In this document: in pieces, positions 43,648-54,572 of the stretch
Position numbering within the stretch: position 1 is the first letter of the stretch
How the letters are laid out: each line of letters opens with the position of its first letter
Source: Natronomonas pharaonis DSM 2160
GTDB taxonomy: Archaea; Halobacteriota; Halobacteria; Halobacteriales; Haloarculaceae
Assembly: GCF_000026045.1 (NCBI RefSeq)
Contig: NC_007426.1
Coordinates: forward strand, 1,116,001-1,180,000
Reading direction: 5' to 3'
DNA length: 64,000 nt
Notes under the pieces: model-generated
What the model saw: only the letters and a program-made list of their open reading frames with translations
Told to the model about the DNA's origin: nothing
Databases searched by the model: none
Program-made: the position numbers and the translations under genes

Positions 43648-44991
43648 ATGGACGCCTTCGAGGCGTCGGCGAACGTGCCGGCGGAACTACAATTTGAGCG
43701 CCGGCCCGTGACCGACCAGTCCTTCGAGAACGCTCTCGAGAAGGCCCGCTCGGGGGTCCGGCTCGATGTTGATGACGCCATCGAGCTGTTGACCACCAGC
43801 TCCGACACCGAGGGCATCGACCAATCGCGGAAGGAGCTGGTATTAGAGGCAGCCGACCGCCGCCGCGCCGAGGTCGTCGGTGAGGAGGTTACCTTCGTCG
43901 CCAACCTCAACAACAACGTCACCACCGCTTGCAACGTCGGGTGCCTCTTCTGCAATTTCAAGGACGCCGCCCAGCGCTTCGAAGCGGACTACGACGGCGA
44001 CAACGCCGGCTTCACCAAGACGCCGGCGGAGTCACGCGAGGTCGTCGCTGACGCTGTCGACCGCGGCATCTACGAGGTCACCTCTGTATCAGGCCTTCAC
44101 CCGGCACTGGCACTGGACGAAGAGCACCGTGAAATCCTCTCGGCGGCCGACGACGGCCACAACTACCAGCCCCCCTCGACCTACGAAACCGACCCGGGCA
44201 CGTACGTCGACCAGCTCCGGGCGATGAACGTCGACGACGTCCACATCCACTCGATGACACCCGAGGAGGCCTACCACGCCCGACGCGGTACCGACTGGGA
44301 CTACGAGACGGTCTTTCGGCGGCTCAGCGACGCCGGACTCGACTCCGTCCCGGGAACTGCCGCCGAAATTCTCGTCGACGAGGTCAGAGACGCCATCTGC
44401 CCGGGGAAAATCGGCTCCGACGAGTGGCTCGAAGCGATGACCGCTGCCGCCGAGGTCGGCCTCGACACCACGGCGACCATCATGTACGGCCACGTCGAAA
44501 ACGAGGCCCACCGGGCGATACATCTCGACCGCATCCGTGACCTGCAGGACCAAACCGGCGCGATAACGGAGTTCGTTCCGCTGTCGTTCATCCATCAGGA
44601 GACGCCGCTGAAGGAACGCGGACTCGTCGACGGCGGTGCGTCAGCCCACGAAGACGAACTGATGGTTGCCGTCTCGCGGCTCTATCTCGACAACATCGAC
44701 CACATCCAGTCGTCGTGGGTCAAGTACGGCGATACGCAGGGGTTAAAGATGCTCAACTGCGGTGCCGACGACTTCATGGGGACGATTCTCTCCGAGGAGA
44801 TTACAAAACGGGCAGGCGGCGACTACGGCGAGTTCCGGTCGATACAGGAGTATGCCGATATGATAACCTCCATCGGCCGCGTGCCGGTTGAGCGTTCGAC
44901 TGACTACGAGACACGGCGCGTCGTCGACCCCGATGCCTCCTCTGTCGGCCCGCGACTCGGCCCCCGAGCGGACGGAACACCACTCCTGTGA
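43648..44991 (+). CDS. cofH: FO synthase subunit 2 (CofH), radical SAM
   Basis: 447 residues. The radical SAM motif CNVGCLFC has C95/C99/C102. The family context includes FVANLNNNVTTAC, SGLHPALALDEEHREIL and IHSMTPEEAYHARRG. CofH joins tyrosine-derived 4-hydroxybenzyl to 5-amino-6-ribitylaminouracil; with CofG it forms the deazaflavin FO of coenzyme F420. CofG and CofC lie just downstream on the opposite strand. Confidence 0.95.
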   Translation: MDAFEASANVPAELQFERRPVTDQSFENALEKARSGVRLDVDDAIELLTTSSDTEGIDQSRKELVLEAADRRRAEVVGEEVTFVANLNNNVTTACNVGCLFCNFKDAAQRFEADYDGDNAGFTKTPAESREVVADAVDRGIYEVTSVSGLHPALALDEEHREILSAADDGHNYQPPSTYETDPGTYVDQLRAMNVDDVHIHSMTPEEAYHARRGTDWDYETVFRRLSDAGLDSVPGTAAEILVDEVRDAICPGKIGSDEWLEAMTAAAEVGLDTTATIMYGHVENEAHRAIHLDRIRDLQDQTGAITEFVPLSFIHQETPLKERGLVDGGASAHEDELMVAVSRLYLDNIDHIQSSWVKYGDTQGLKMLNCGADDFMGTILSEEITKRAGGDYGEFRSIQEYADMITSIGRVPVERSTDYETRRVVDPDASSVGPRLGPRADGTPLL

Positions 44992-45084
44992 CCGCCTTCT
45001 CAACACCGCTGCCGGCTGCCGCTGTCGACCCTTTCGACGGCGACGTGAACACCCTTATGTACCTCACTCTCCCACGCCTAGCCG

Positions 45085-45636
45085 ATGGAAACACAAGTTT
45101 CGCGACGCCGGCTGTTGCAGGCCGGCGGCGTCGGTGCGGCGGCTTCGTTTGCAGGATGTGGCTACATGGATACCGAGGACGGCGGTGCGCCGGCCGATAT
45201 GTCCGGCCAAGGTCCACACACCGTCGCAATCGGTGTCGCTATCGACCAAATGGAGATGCAGGCCGCCGAGCAGGAGTTTGAGGGCATCCAACAGGAAGCC
45301 CAGGAAGATTTCGAGGCCGGCGAAATCGACCAACAAGAGGCGTCGGACATGATTGAAGAGGCACAGGGCGAACTGCAGGACACCCAGCGGCAGCTGCTTC
45401 AGGACGCCATCGACGGCGTCGAGGCCCACGCCGAGGGGACGGAGGCGCTCTCCGTTCTCGACTCCGAACTGGAGTTCGGTCTCGTGCTCGTCGAGGGCAG
45501 CGGCGACGCCATCGTCGGCACGCTCGCCTCAGAACACGTGCAGGCCATCGTCCCGGAAGACGAGTTCGAAGCCATACAGGGTCCGCAGGGCGAGCCGGAG
45601 CCGGAGCCAGAACCGGAACCGGAGCCGGAACCCTAG
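45085..45636 (+). CDS. Tat-exported lipoprotein with PE-repeat tail
   Basis: 183 residues. A twin-arginine signal (SRRRLLQAGGVG) with a lipobox-like AGC (Cys near residue 25) suggests a membrane-anchored exported lipoprotein. The middle is an acidic, Gln/Glu-rich coiled coil (EMQAAEQEFEGIQQEAQEDFEAG...), then a small beta domain, and the end is a PEPEPE run of about 14 residues, likely a rigid extended tether. Function unknown. It overlaps cofG tail-to-tail by 4 bases. Confidence 0.75.
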   Translation: METQVSRRRLLQAGGVGAAASFAGCGYMDTEDGGAPADMSGQGPHTVAIGVAIDQMEMQAAEQEFEGIQQEAQEDFEAGEIDQQEASDMIEEAQGELQDTQRQLLQDAIDGVEAHAEGTEALSVLDSELEFGLVLVEGSGDAIVGTLASEHVQAIVPEDEFEAIQGPQGEPEPEPEPEPEPEP

Positions 45637-46718
45637 ACGCTTTCCAACACGCGCCGGTATCGTCGTCCCGCTTCGCTGTCGGCCTCGATGGCCGACTGGA
45701 TACGAGGCGAGAGCCACTCACTGGCTGCGTAGCGGTCCTGTACTGGGAGCCGCTCTTCGAGCGGCACTCCCGCTTCCTCTGCGATGTTTTCTAGCTCGCG
45801 CAGCGCCGGCCACGCGTAGTCGGGATTGACGTGGTCGTCGGTCACCGGCGAGACACCGCCGAGGTCGTCGACCCCACAATCGAGTAGCTCCCGGACGGGC
45901 GCGAGGTTCGGCGGCGACTGGACGCTTATTTCCGCAGGCAGCCCCGCACGGGCCATCGCTGTCGCCCGGCGAAGCGTCTCTAGCTCGGGCGACCCCTGCT
46001 GCCAGCGGTCGTTGTTCGACACCGGTTGGACGATAATCTCCTGAATGTGGCCATACCGTTCGTGAAGCTCCCGGATAGCGAGGATACTCTCGGCGCGGTC
46101 CCGGGCCGTCTCGCCGATGCCGACCAGTATCCCGGTCGTAAACGGGACGCCGAGTTCCCCGGCAGTCGCAATAGTCGCCAGCCGCTGTCCCGGCTCCTTC
46201 GCCCGCGGGCCGCCGTGAGCGCGTACCTCGGCAGTCGTCTCCAACATAACACCCACCGAGGCGTTCAAGTCGGCGACACGCCCCATCTGCTCGCGCGTTT
46301 GGTCGCCGGGATTCGAGTGCGGCAACAGCCCGCAGTCAAGCGCGATGTCGCAGGCCTCTCGAAGGTAGTCGTGTATCGAGTCATGGCCCCACTCGGCGAG
46401 CTGGCCGTGAATCCGCTCGTAGCGGTCGTCGGGGTCGTCGCCGAATGTGAAAAGCGCCTCCGTGCAGCCGGCGTCAGCGCCGCGTTCACAGATGTCCCGG
46501 ATTTCCGCCGGCGACAGGAGCGACGCCTGTCCCGGGGGTTCGTAGTAGGTACAGTAGGTACAAGTGTACCGGCAGGCTGTCGTCAGCGGTACGAAGACGT
46601 TCCGGCAGAAGGAAAGCGACTCAGCCGCCGAGACGTCATCGGGTGTTACCGAGAGCAGCCGCTCGGTGTCGCCGTCGTCAACCTGTATGTCGACGCCGTA
46701 GTCGGCCGCTCCGAACAC
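45633..46718 (-). CDS. cofG: FO synthase subunit 1 (CofG), radical SAM
   Basis: 361 residues with the radical SAM motif CRYTCTYC (C49/C53/C56), followed by YYEPPGQASLLSPAEI and the E. coli BioB-like barrel. CofG performs the second FO synthase step (cyclisation to 7,8-didemethyl-8-hydroxy-5-deazariboflavin). It is 49 bp downstream of cofC on the same strand, probably one transcript. Confidence 0.94.
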   Translation of the reverse strand: MFGAADYGVDIQVDDGDTERLLSVTPDDVSAAESLSFCRNVFVPLTTACRYTCTYCTYYEPPGQASLLSPAEIRDICERGADAGCTEALFTFGDDPDDRYERIHGQLAEWGHDSIHDYLREACDIALDCGLLPHSNPGDQTREQMGRVADLNASVGVMLETTAEVRAHGGPRAKEPGQRLATIATAGELGVPFTTGILVGIGETARDRAESILAIRELHERYGHIQEIIVQPVSNNDRWQQGSPELETLRRATAMARAGLPAEISVQSPPNLAPVRELLDCGVDDLGGVSPVTDDHVNPDYAWPALRELENIAEEAGVPLEERLPVQDRYAASEWLSPRIQSAIEADSEAGRRYRRVLESV

Positions 46719-46767
46719 ATCTTCCGGTGAGAGCCTCCGGCACTAAAACGCTCGCCTGCCGGCGGTG

Positions 46768-47373
46768 TTATCCGCGCCGCTCGACTGTCGTCCGGCCATC
46801 CGTCTCGGCCAGCCGGAACCCAGCGTTTTTGAGCCAGTCGGCGCTCCGGCCGTCGCCGTGCAACAGCACCTCCGCGAGGTCGGTCGGCTCGTCGATGTCG
46901 ACGGCCAGCCGGAAGGAGTCGACACTTCGGGCATCGATACCGGCGCCTTCGGCCGCGCGGCGGTGGTCTCGTACCGAGGTGCCGTGGTAGTCGACTGTGA
47001 AACCATCCGCACGGACGACGAGGGCGTTCGTGCCGCCACCGAGTCCCGGTGCGATGACAACGTCGCCGGTGGTTGCGAAGAGTCGCCGCAGTGCCGCCGG
47101 CGTCACCAGCGCTACGTCGGCCATCACGACAGCCGCGGGCGGCGAGAGATGTGCGTCAATCGCTGGCGTCAGCGGCCGTTTGTCGACAACGACCGGCTGT
47201 TCGATAGCCAGTGGCTCTGTGGCGAGGACGGTCGGTTCGCCGCCGGCTGCTTCGACAGCATCACAGACATCAAGAAGCATCGCACGGGCAAACGCGGCCC
47301 GCTCGTCGGCATCGAGCGTCCCGGCGAGCCGTGTCTTGGGCTCGCGAGCCGCAAACGGGACGAGAACGTCCAT
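46768..47373 (-). CDS. cofC: 2-phospho-L-lactate (or PEP) guanylyltransferase CofC
   Basis: 201 residues: MDVLVPFAAREPKTRLAGTLDADERAAFARAMLLDV is the recognisable CofC nucleotidyltransferase start, with VMADVALVTPAALRRL as the central metal-binding block. It activates the lactate or PEP moiety with GTP during F420 synthesis. It directly abuts the upstream membrane-protein gene (47374). Confidence 0.92.
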   Translation of the reverse strand: MDVLVPFAAREPKTRLAGTLDADERAAFARAMLLDVCDAVEAAGGEPTVLATEPLAIEQPVVVDKRPLTPAIDAHLSPPAAVVMADVALVTPAALRRLFATTGDVVIAPGLGGGTNALVVRADGFTVDYHGTSVRDHRRAAEGAGIDARSVDSFRLAVDIDEPTDLAEVLLHGDGRSADWLKNAGFRLAETDGRTTVERRG

Positions 47374-48126
47374 CTACCTCAGTCGGCTCGTATCTTGCTT
47401 TCGCGACTGATAGACACGGTAGCCGCCGAAGCCGAGCAGTGCCAAGACGATGATGGCACCGCCGGCGAGGAGGCCGGTTCGGATAAGCTGGCTTCGCGTC
47501 GCGTCGCTTTCGGCGCTTTCGGCCAGCGAGATGGCGTTTTCGAAGTTCCCGTTTTCGTAGGACGACACGGCGCTTTCGAAGGTGTCTTGCCCACTTCCGG
47601 AGGCGTTGACGGCTTCACGGGCGCTGTCGAGCGCCTGTCGGGCTTCATTGCTCTCCTCGGTGTAGTGGTGTACACCGTGGTCGTTGATGTGGCGGTCCGT
47701 GCCACCCGACCGTTCTTGTGTGAAGTTCGCCGCGCTGAACTGGTGTGGCGGGTCGTAGCTGATGTTCTCGATTTCCGGGACCGTTCCTGTCACGCGGACC
47801 TCGATTCGGTCGACGTTGTCGTCAATGTCGACATCTTGGGCCGCACTCTGACCGTCCGTCTCACTCCGGTCGATTTCGGAGCCGGCCGGGTCGTACTGCC
47901 AGACCGTCCACGTCACGTCTGTCAGTTCAGTTTCGGCCGCAAGCGTCCACGTGTTGAACTCGTCGAAGAGGTCTTCGACTTCGAAGTTCGCTTCGAAGTC
48001 GGTACCGACCTCAGCGTCCTCAGGAAGGTCTTCGGAGCTGCTCGTTGCCGCGGCAGCACCGCCGACAAACAGCGTCCCGACGAGCAATCCCGCGACCAGC
48101 AGCGCGACGAACTTACTGCGTTTCAT
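47374..48126 (-). CDS. exported, C-terminally anchored acidic protein
   Basis: 250 residues with an N-terminal signal (FVALLVAGLLVGTLFVGGAAA), an ectodomain with beta-rich sequence followed by a helical region (EARQALDSAREAVNASGSGQDTFESAVSSYENGNFENAISLAESAE), and a C-terminal membrane segment (GLLAGGAIIVLALLGFGGYRVY) with a basic end. The start overlaps the upstream cetZ by 14 bases. It may tether a cell-surface or cytoskeletal function; the family is not recognised. Confidence 0.78.
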   Translation of the reverse strand: MKRSKFVALLVAGLLVGTLFVGGAAAATSSSEDLPEDAEVGTDFEANFEVEDLFDEFNTWTLAAETELTDVTWTVWQYDPAGSEIDRSETDGQSAAQDVDIDDNVDRIEVRVTGTVPEIENISYDPPHQFSAANFTQERSGGTDRHINDHGVHHYTEESNEARQALDSAREAVNASGSGQDTFESAVSSYENGNFENAISLAESAESDATRSQLIRTGLLAGGAIIVLALLGFGGYRVYQSRKQDTSRLR

Positions 48127-49291
48127 CGTCGCCGTATTCTATGAGGTCATCCAAGTCATCTTTGCTTTGCGAGCGAATCTCTTCGACTTTCTCTTCGGCC
48201 TCGACGGCCATCCGCTGCATCTCTTTGACGCGCGGGACATCCGTGACACCGGAGAGAACGACAATCGCGGCGACCTTGTCCTCGTTGGGCAGCGGGTAGT
48301 CGCCGGCGCGGACCTCCATGCAGTCGGTCTGGCTTTCGAGCCACTTGCGCGCCTTGTCGATACCCTTTCGGTTGAGCGCTTCCGGCGGCCCCGAAACAAG
48401 GAGTAGCACTCGCTCGGTGCTGTCGACCTCACACTGGAGCGTGAGCTTGCCGAGCGTCGCCTTCCTCACGAGTGAGGTAATGCGGTTCGTCGCATCGCCG
48501 CCGCTTGAGAACCCGTTCTTATCGTTTCCACCGCGGAGCCGGTCGAGCAGGCCGGAGCTTTGTTGTTTGGTCTGTACCGGTTCGCTCGCGTAGCCGACGC
48601 TGGAGATACCGTGCTCGCCGAGCGTGTTGATAATCTCGGAGGCGTCGACGACGCTTTCGGCGACGTTGTCCCCGAGTGCCTCGACCTCACCTGCGGAGAA
48701 CAGCGCGCCGAAGCGCGTGATTATCTCCGCGTTTATTTCAGCATACCCTTCGCCGAGGCTTTCCCCGCCGGTTTTGAACGCGTCGTTGTCGAACGTGAGC
48801 AGGTTGTCGACTGCCTCAGCGAATCGCTGGAACGACCGCGCCGCGTTGCGGTTGTAGATACCCCCCTCGTCTCTCGCGGGCAGAATGCCGAGCCCGTAGA
48901 CCGGCTCGACGTAGAGCCGCTGGAGATGTTCCGCCAGTACCGGCGCGCCGCCGCTGCCGGTGCCCCCGCCGAGTCCGGCCATAACGAGAAACGCGTCGAT
49001 TTCGCTGGATACCATCCGGTCGATGGCGCTTTGGATCTCTTCCATGTCCTCCTTTGCACACCGTTCACCAAGCTCGGGCTCGGTCCCGGCGCCGTGGCCC
49101 TTGACGACAGACTGGCCGATGAGGACTCGGTTTTCGTTCGGAACGTAGTCGAGACCCATCAGGTCAGCCTTCGCCGAGTTGACGGCGACAGCGTGCCCGA
49201 CGATACCGGTGCCCCGGGTCGAGTCATACTCGAGAAACCGGTCGAGGATTTTCCCGCCGGCCTGCCCGAAGCCGATCATTGCAAGTTTCAT
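48113..49291 (-). CDS. cetZ: CetZ-family tubulin/FtsZ homologue
   Basis: 392 residues. N-terminal MKLAMIGFGQAGGKILDRFLE (nucleotide-binding glycines), tubulin signature GLGGGTGSG (106-114) and ARDEGGIYNRNAARSFQRF are CetZ-like. CetZ proteins are haloarchaeal GTPases that control cell shape and motility. The C-terminus ends in an acidic stretch. It heads the leftward cluster cetZ-membrane protein-cofC-cofG; whether that is one transcript is inferred from spacing. Confidence 0.93.
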   Translation of the reverse strand: MKLAMIGFGQAGGKILDRFLEYDSTRGTGIVGHAVAVNSAKADLMGLDYVPNENRVLIGQSVVKGHGAGTEPELGERCAKEDMEEIQSAIDRMVSSEIDAFLVMAGLGGGTGSGGAPVLAEHLQRLYVEPVYGLGILPARDEGGIYNRNAARSFQRFAEAVDNLLTFDNDAFKTGGESLGEGYAEINAEIITRFGALFSAGEVEALGDNVAESVVDASEIINTLGEHGISSVGYASEPVQTKQQSSGLLDRLRGGNDKNGFSSGGDATNRITSLVRKATLGKLTLQCEVDSTERVLLLVSGPPEALNRKGIDKARKWLESQTDCMEVRAGDYPLPNEDKVAAIVVLSGVTDVPRVKEMQRMAVEAEEKVEEIRSQSKDDLDDLIEYGDDETQ

Positions 49292-49395
49292 ATCGGTCCT
49301 TATCTGACATGCAGCCTACGGAAATGATAAGCTTTCGGCCCACGTCAGACGGTGAGATGACATCACACGGCCGACCGCCGACAGACGATGGTGTG

Positions 49396-50313
49396 TTAGT
49401 CGTCGATGCTGAGGTAGTCGCTGACTGTCCGAAGCGTCCCACTGTCGACGCCGAAGGCAGCCACGTCGTTTTCGTCGGTCGTGTTGTCGAACTGGAGCGA
49501 CCGGTATTGGTCGCCGCCCATCCGCGGGACGCCGGGGAGTGAATCAAGCACCGACTCGGGGACGGAACCGAGCGCTTTGAGCCCGGCCCCGGCGACCGCC
49601 ATCGGTATCGGAAGCACGTTCACCGGCCGACCGTCGGCGGCGTGTGCCAGCTTTGCGATTGATGCCAGCGTCAGCGCCTCGGGACCGCCGAGCTCGTAGA
49701 TTTCGCCGGCGTGTTCGTCTTCCGTCGCCGCATCGGCAATCATTGGGGCGAGGTCTCCGATCCATATCGGCTGGAACCGCGTCTTTCCACCGCCGGGGAG
49801 CGGCGTGAGGTATGCCGGTGCGAGCTGCTTCGTGTACGGGATGAACTCGCCGCCATCGCCGAAGACGACCGATGGTCGGAGGATGACCCATTCGAGCGAC
49901 GACGAGCGCACGATGTCTTCGCCTTGGCCCTTGGCGCGGATGTAGGCCGTCTCGCCGTCCGGGTCGGCCCCGAGTGCGCTCAGCTGGACAAGCCGGTCGA
50001 CGCCGTGTTTCTCGGCGGCCGCGACAACGTTCTCGGTGCCGTCGCGGTGAATCCGGTAGTGCATCTCGTCGCCGCCGCTCGGCCGGAACAGCGGCGATAG
50101 TGCGACGAGGTTGACGACGGCGTCGACGCCCTCGAAGGCCGGCTCGATGGAGTCGTAGGTCGTCACGTCACCGGCTGTCGCCTCGACGCCTTCGGGTACC
50201 CCGCCGTCGTCGGGCGACCGTGACATCGCCGTCACCTCGTGGCCGCGGTCGTGTAGCTCTGCACAGAGGTGAGTGCCGATAAATCCCGTTCCGCCGACGA
50301 CGAGTAGCTCCAT
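49396..50313 (-). CDS. NAD(P)-binding epimerase-like protein (NDUFA9-type)
   Basis: 305 residues of the extended short-chain dehydrogenase fold. The nucleotide-binding motif is VVGGTGFIGTHLCAEL. The active-site YxxxK appears as YIRAKGQGE, and the sequence ILRPSVVFGDGGEF is typical of the NDUFA9/39-kDa complex I accessory group. Whether it acts with the complex I encoded at the left end is unknown. It is divergent from the 50436 thioesterase. Confidence 0.8.
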   Translation of the reverse strand: MELLVVGGTGFIGTHLCAELHDRGHEVTAMSRSPDDGGVPEGVEATAGDVTTYDSIEPAFEGVDAVVNLVALSPLFRPSGGDEMHYRIHRDGTENVVAAAEKHGVDRLVQLSALGADPDGETAYIRAKGQGEDIVRSSSLEWVILRPSVVFGDGGEFIPYTKQLAPAYLTPLPGGGKTRFQPIWIGDLAPMIADAATEDEHAGEIYELGGPEALTLASIAKLAHAADGRPVNVLPIPMAVAGAGLKALGSVPESVLDSLPGVPRMGGDQYRSLQFDNTTDENDVAAFGVDSGTLRTVSDYLSIDD

Positions 50314-50435
50314 ATGGATACTGTACTCCCGGAACCAACATAAAACGTCGTGGCAGTCGGCCCCAGCGTCCCTTCCATTCCGGTCGGTTCGGCCCCCTCC
50401 ACAACGTATATTCCCCGGCCGCCGGCAGCCAGCGT

Positions 50436-50873
50436 ATGGACCACTACCGGAAGCTCGAGCGGATGTACCACGAGACGCCCTGCAACAGCGACCTCGATTT
50501 GACGCTCTCGATTACCGGCCCCGGCGAGGCCGAGCTTCGACTGGCCGTCGACGAGAGCATGCACCACGCCGCCGACGGCGTCCACGGTTCCTACTACTTC
50601 AAGGCGCTCGACGACGCCACGTTCTTTGCCGCCAACTCGCTCATCGAGGATGTTTTCGTGCTCACGACCGACTTCCACATCCAGCTTACCCGTCCCGTCT
50701 CGACCGGCCAGCTCCGGGCGGAGGCCGAGGTGGTCAACGACCATCCCAGACAGCTCATTGCCGACGGCGTTCTTTACGACGGCGACGGCAATCAGCTCGC
50801 TCGCGGTACCGGGACGTTCGGAAAAAGCGACGTCGAACTCGACGCCGAAATGGGCTACGAGCTCTCCTCGTGA
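50436..50873 (+). CDS. hotdog-fold thioesterase (PaaI/YbgC type)
   Basis: 145 residues. The hotdog core is visible as [45 protein letters not shown]...FHIQLTRPV...[10 protein letters not shown], with the acidic residue of the long helix (LDDATF). It probably hydrolyses an acyl-CoA thioester; the substrate is unknown. It ends 79 bp before thrS on the same strand. Confidence 0.85.
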   Translation: MDHYRKLERMYHETPCNSDLDLTLSITGPGEAELRLAVDESMHHAADGVHGSYYFKALDDATFFAANSLIEDVFVLTTDFHIQLTRPVSTGQLRAEAEVVNDHPRQLIADGVLYDGDGNQLARGTGTFGKSDVELDAEMGYELSS

Positions 50874-50952
50874 CACCCTGCTCGTTGAGGCGTGCGGCGA
50901 GGGCCGCCGGAATCTCGAATCACTTATCCGCCCGCCACGGCTCTGTCCTCGC

Positions 50953-52881
<1,929 letters not shown>

Positions 52882-52882
52882 C

Positions 52883-53689
52883 CTACTCGTCGTCCTTTTT
52901 GAGGTCGTCTAGCTCCGCTTCGATTTCGGGGTCGGCCGCTGCTTCGTTCGTTTCTTCGAGTTCGACCTCGGGGTCTGCTTCTCCGTCGCTTTCGACGCCG
53001 GCGTCGGCTTTGAGCGTCTCCAGTTCGGCTTCGACTTCGCCTTCCTGACGGACCTCTTCGAGTTCGGCCTCAAGGTCGCTCTCGTTTGAGAGGGCGCTGT
53101 CGAAGGCCCCGGACTCTTCGAGTTCGTCCATCGCCGCCGCGCGGGCCTCCATGTCCTCAGTGTCGTCGCGGGCGCGTTCGATGGAGCGGTTGATGTTCTC
53201 CATCTCCTCGCCGGCCCCGGTCATCGCCTCGCTGACGCGGGCGCTGGCTTCGGCGGCCTCGTAGCGGGCCTTCATCGTCTCCTTCTCGGTACGGAACTCC
53301 TGGATGCGGTTTTGAAGCTCGTTTTTCTTTTCGACGAGGTTGTCCTGCGTGTTCTGGAGGTCGGCGATTTGGGTTTCTAGGTCCTCTATCTGCTGCATTT
53401 TCTGCTTCTTTTTTTCCAGTGCCCGCCGCGCGAGGTCGTCGCGGCCTTGTTCGACGGCCTGTCGTGCCTGCTCGTTGTGTTTCTCGACGTTTTCTTCGAG
53501 GCGGTTCTTCTGGATTTCGAGGCGTTTCTTCTGTGTCGTCAGGTCGGCAATGCCCTGTTTCACGTCCTGAAGCTCGTCGCGAAGCTGCTCGTAGGAGTAA
53601 TCGAGCGTCTCGTGGGGGTCCTCCGCGCGATTCAGGACGGCGTTGATCTTCGACCGGATGACGTAGGATGCCCGGGAGAGGATACCCAT
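52883..53689 (-). CDS. PspA/IM30-family membrane-associated coiled-coil protein
   Basis: 268 residues beginning MGILSRASYVIRSKINAVLNRAEDPHETLDYSYEQ, the amphipathic helix and HP-region of PspA/IM30. Then come long coiled coils (about 40-180) and an acidic repetitive C-terminal tail. Members form ESCRT-III-like rods that protect membranes. The start is placed at the conserved MGIL. It is tail-to-tail with thrS, with one base between stops. Confidence 0.88.
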   Translation of the reverse strand: MGILSRASYVIRSKINAVLNRAEDPHETLDYSYEQLRDELQDVKQGIADLTTQKKRLEIQKNRLEENVEKHNEQARQAVEQGRDDLARRALEKKKQKMQQIEDLETQIADLQNTQDNLVEKKNELQNRIQEFRTEKETMKARYEAAEASARVSEAMTGAGEEMENINRSIERARDDTEDMEARAAAMDELEESGAFDSALSNESDLEAELEEVRQEGEVEAELETLKADAGVESDGEADPEVELEETNEAAADPEIEAELDDLKKDDE

Positions 53690-53753
53690 ATACCCGTCCT
53701 TTGTGGCCGGAACCCTTAAAACGCTACTCCGTGGTCGCGTCGGCCGGCCGCAG

Positions 53754-54572
53754 CTACCGGTCGCCGCCCGTCCGGAAGGAGAAATCCAGCGCGCCGGCAC
53801 TATGGGTCAGCGACCCCAGAGAGATGATGTCAACGCCGGTTCCGGCGTAATCGACGACATCGTTGAGCGTGATACCGCCGCTTGCCTCGGTCAGCGTTCC
53901 GTCGGGCACGGCCGCGGCTGCGTCGGCCGTCTCGGACGGCGACATATTGTCGAGCAGGACGATGTCCGCTCCCGCTTCGGCAGCGGCGACAGCCATCTCG
54001 GCCGTCTCGGCCTCGGCCTCTATCTGCGTCGCAAAAGACGCCTGCTCGCGGAAGCGTTCGATGGCTGTTTCGACGCCCATCTCGGCGATGTGGTTGTCCT
54101 TCACCATCACCATGTGCGACAGGTCGAGCCGGTGGGTGTCGCCGCCGCCCGCCGCGATGGCCCGCTTTTCGACACCGCGCAGTCCCGGCGTCGTCTTCCG
54201 CGTGCCGGCGATAGCGACGTCCGGGGCAACCGCCCGAGCCCGTTCGACGGCTGTCCGGGTCTTGGTGGCGACGCCGCTGGCGTGGCCGGCGATGTTGACG
54301 GCGACTCGCTCGCCGCGGAGCACGTCGCTTGCAGCCCCCGAAACCCGGAGTACTGTCTCGCCGGCCTCGACAGCGTCGCCTGCCGACCGACGGCTCTCGA
54401 TGTCGACGCCGAGGTACTCGAAGACGGCAGCGGCCGCTTCCAGCCCCGCGAGAACGCCCGGCTCTGTCGCGACGAGCCGCCCCGTCGTCTGGCCGGGGAC
54501 CTCGTTTGTCACGTCGTGGTGGCCGAGGTCCTCTCTGAGCCACCGCTCGACTTGTGACTGCTCAATCCGCAT
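53754..54572 (-). CDS. nadC: nicotinate-nucleotide pyrophosphorylase (carboxylating)
   Basis: 272 residues. It shows GHHDVTNEVPG, AGTRKTTPGLRGVEKRAIAAGGGDTHRLDL and DIVLLDNMSPSE, standard for quinolinate phosphoribosyltransferase. It converts quinolinate and PRPP to NaMN. Its start overlaps nadB by 11 bases, so it is the third gene of nadA-nadB-nadC. Confidence 0.95.
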   Translation of the reverse strand: MRIEQSQVERWLREDLGHHDVTNEVPGQTTGRLVATEPGVLAGLEAAAAVFEYLGVDIESRRSAGDAVEAGETVLRVSGAASDVLRGERVAVNIAGHASGVATKTRTAVERARAVAPDVAIAGTRKTTPGLRGVEKRAIAAGGGDTHRLDLSHMVMVKDNHIAEMGVETAIERFREQASFATQIEAEAETAEMAVAAAEAGADIVLLDNMSPSETADAAAAVPDGTLTEASGGITLNDVVDYAGTGVDIISLGSLTHSAGALDFSFRTGGDR

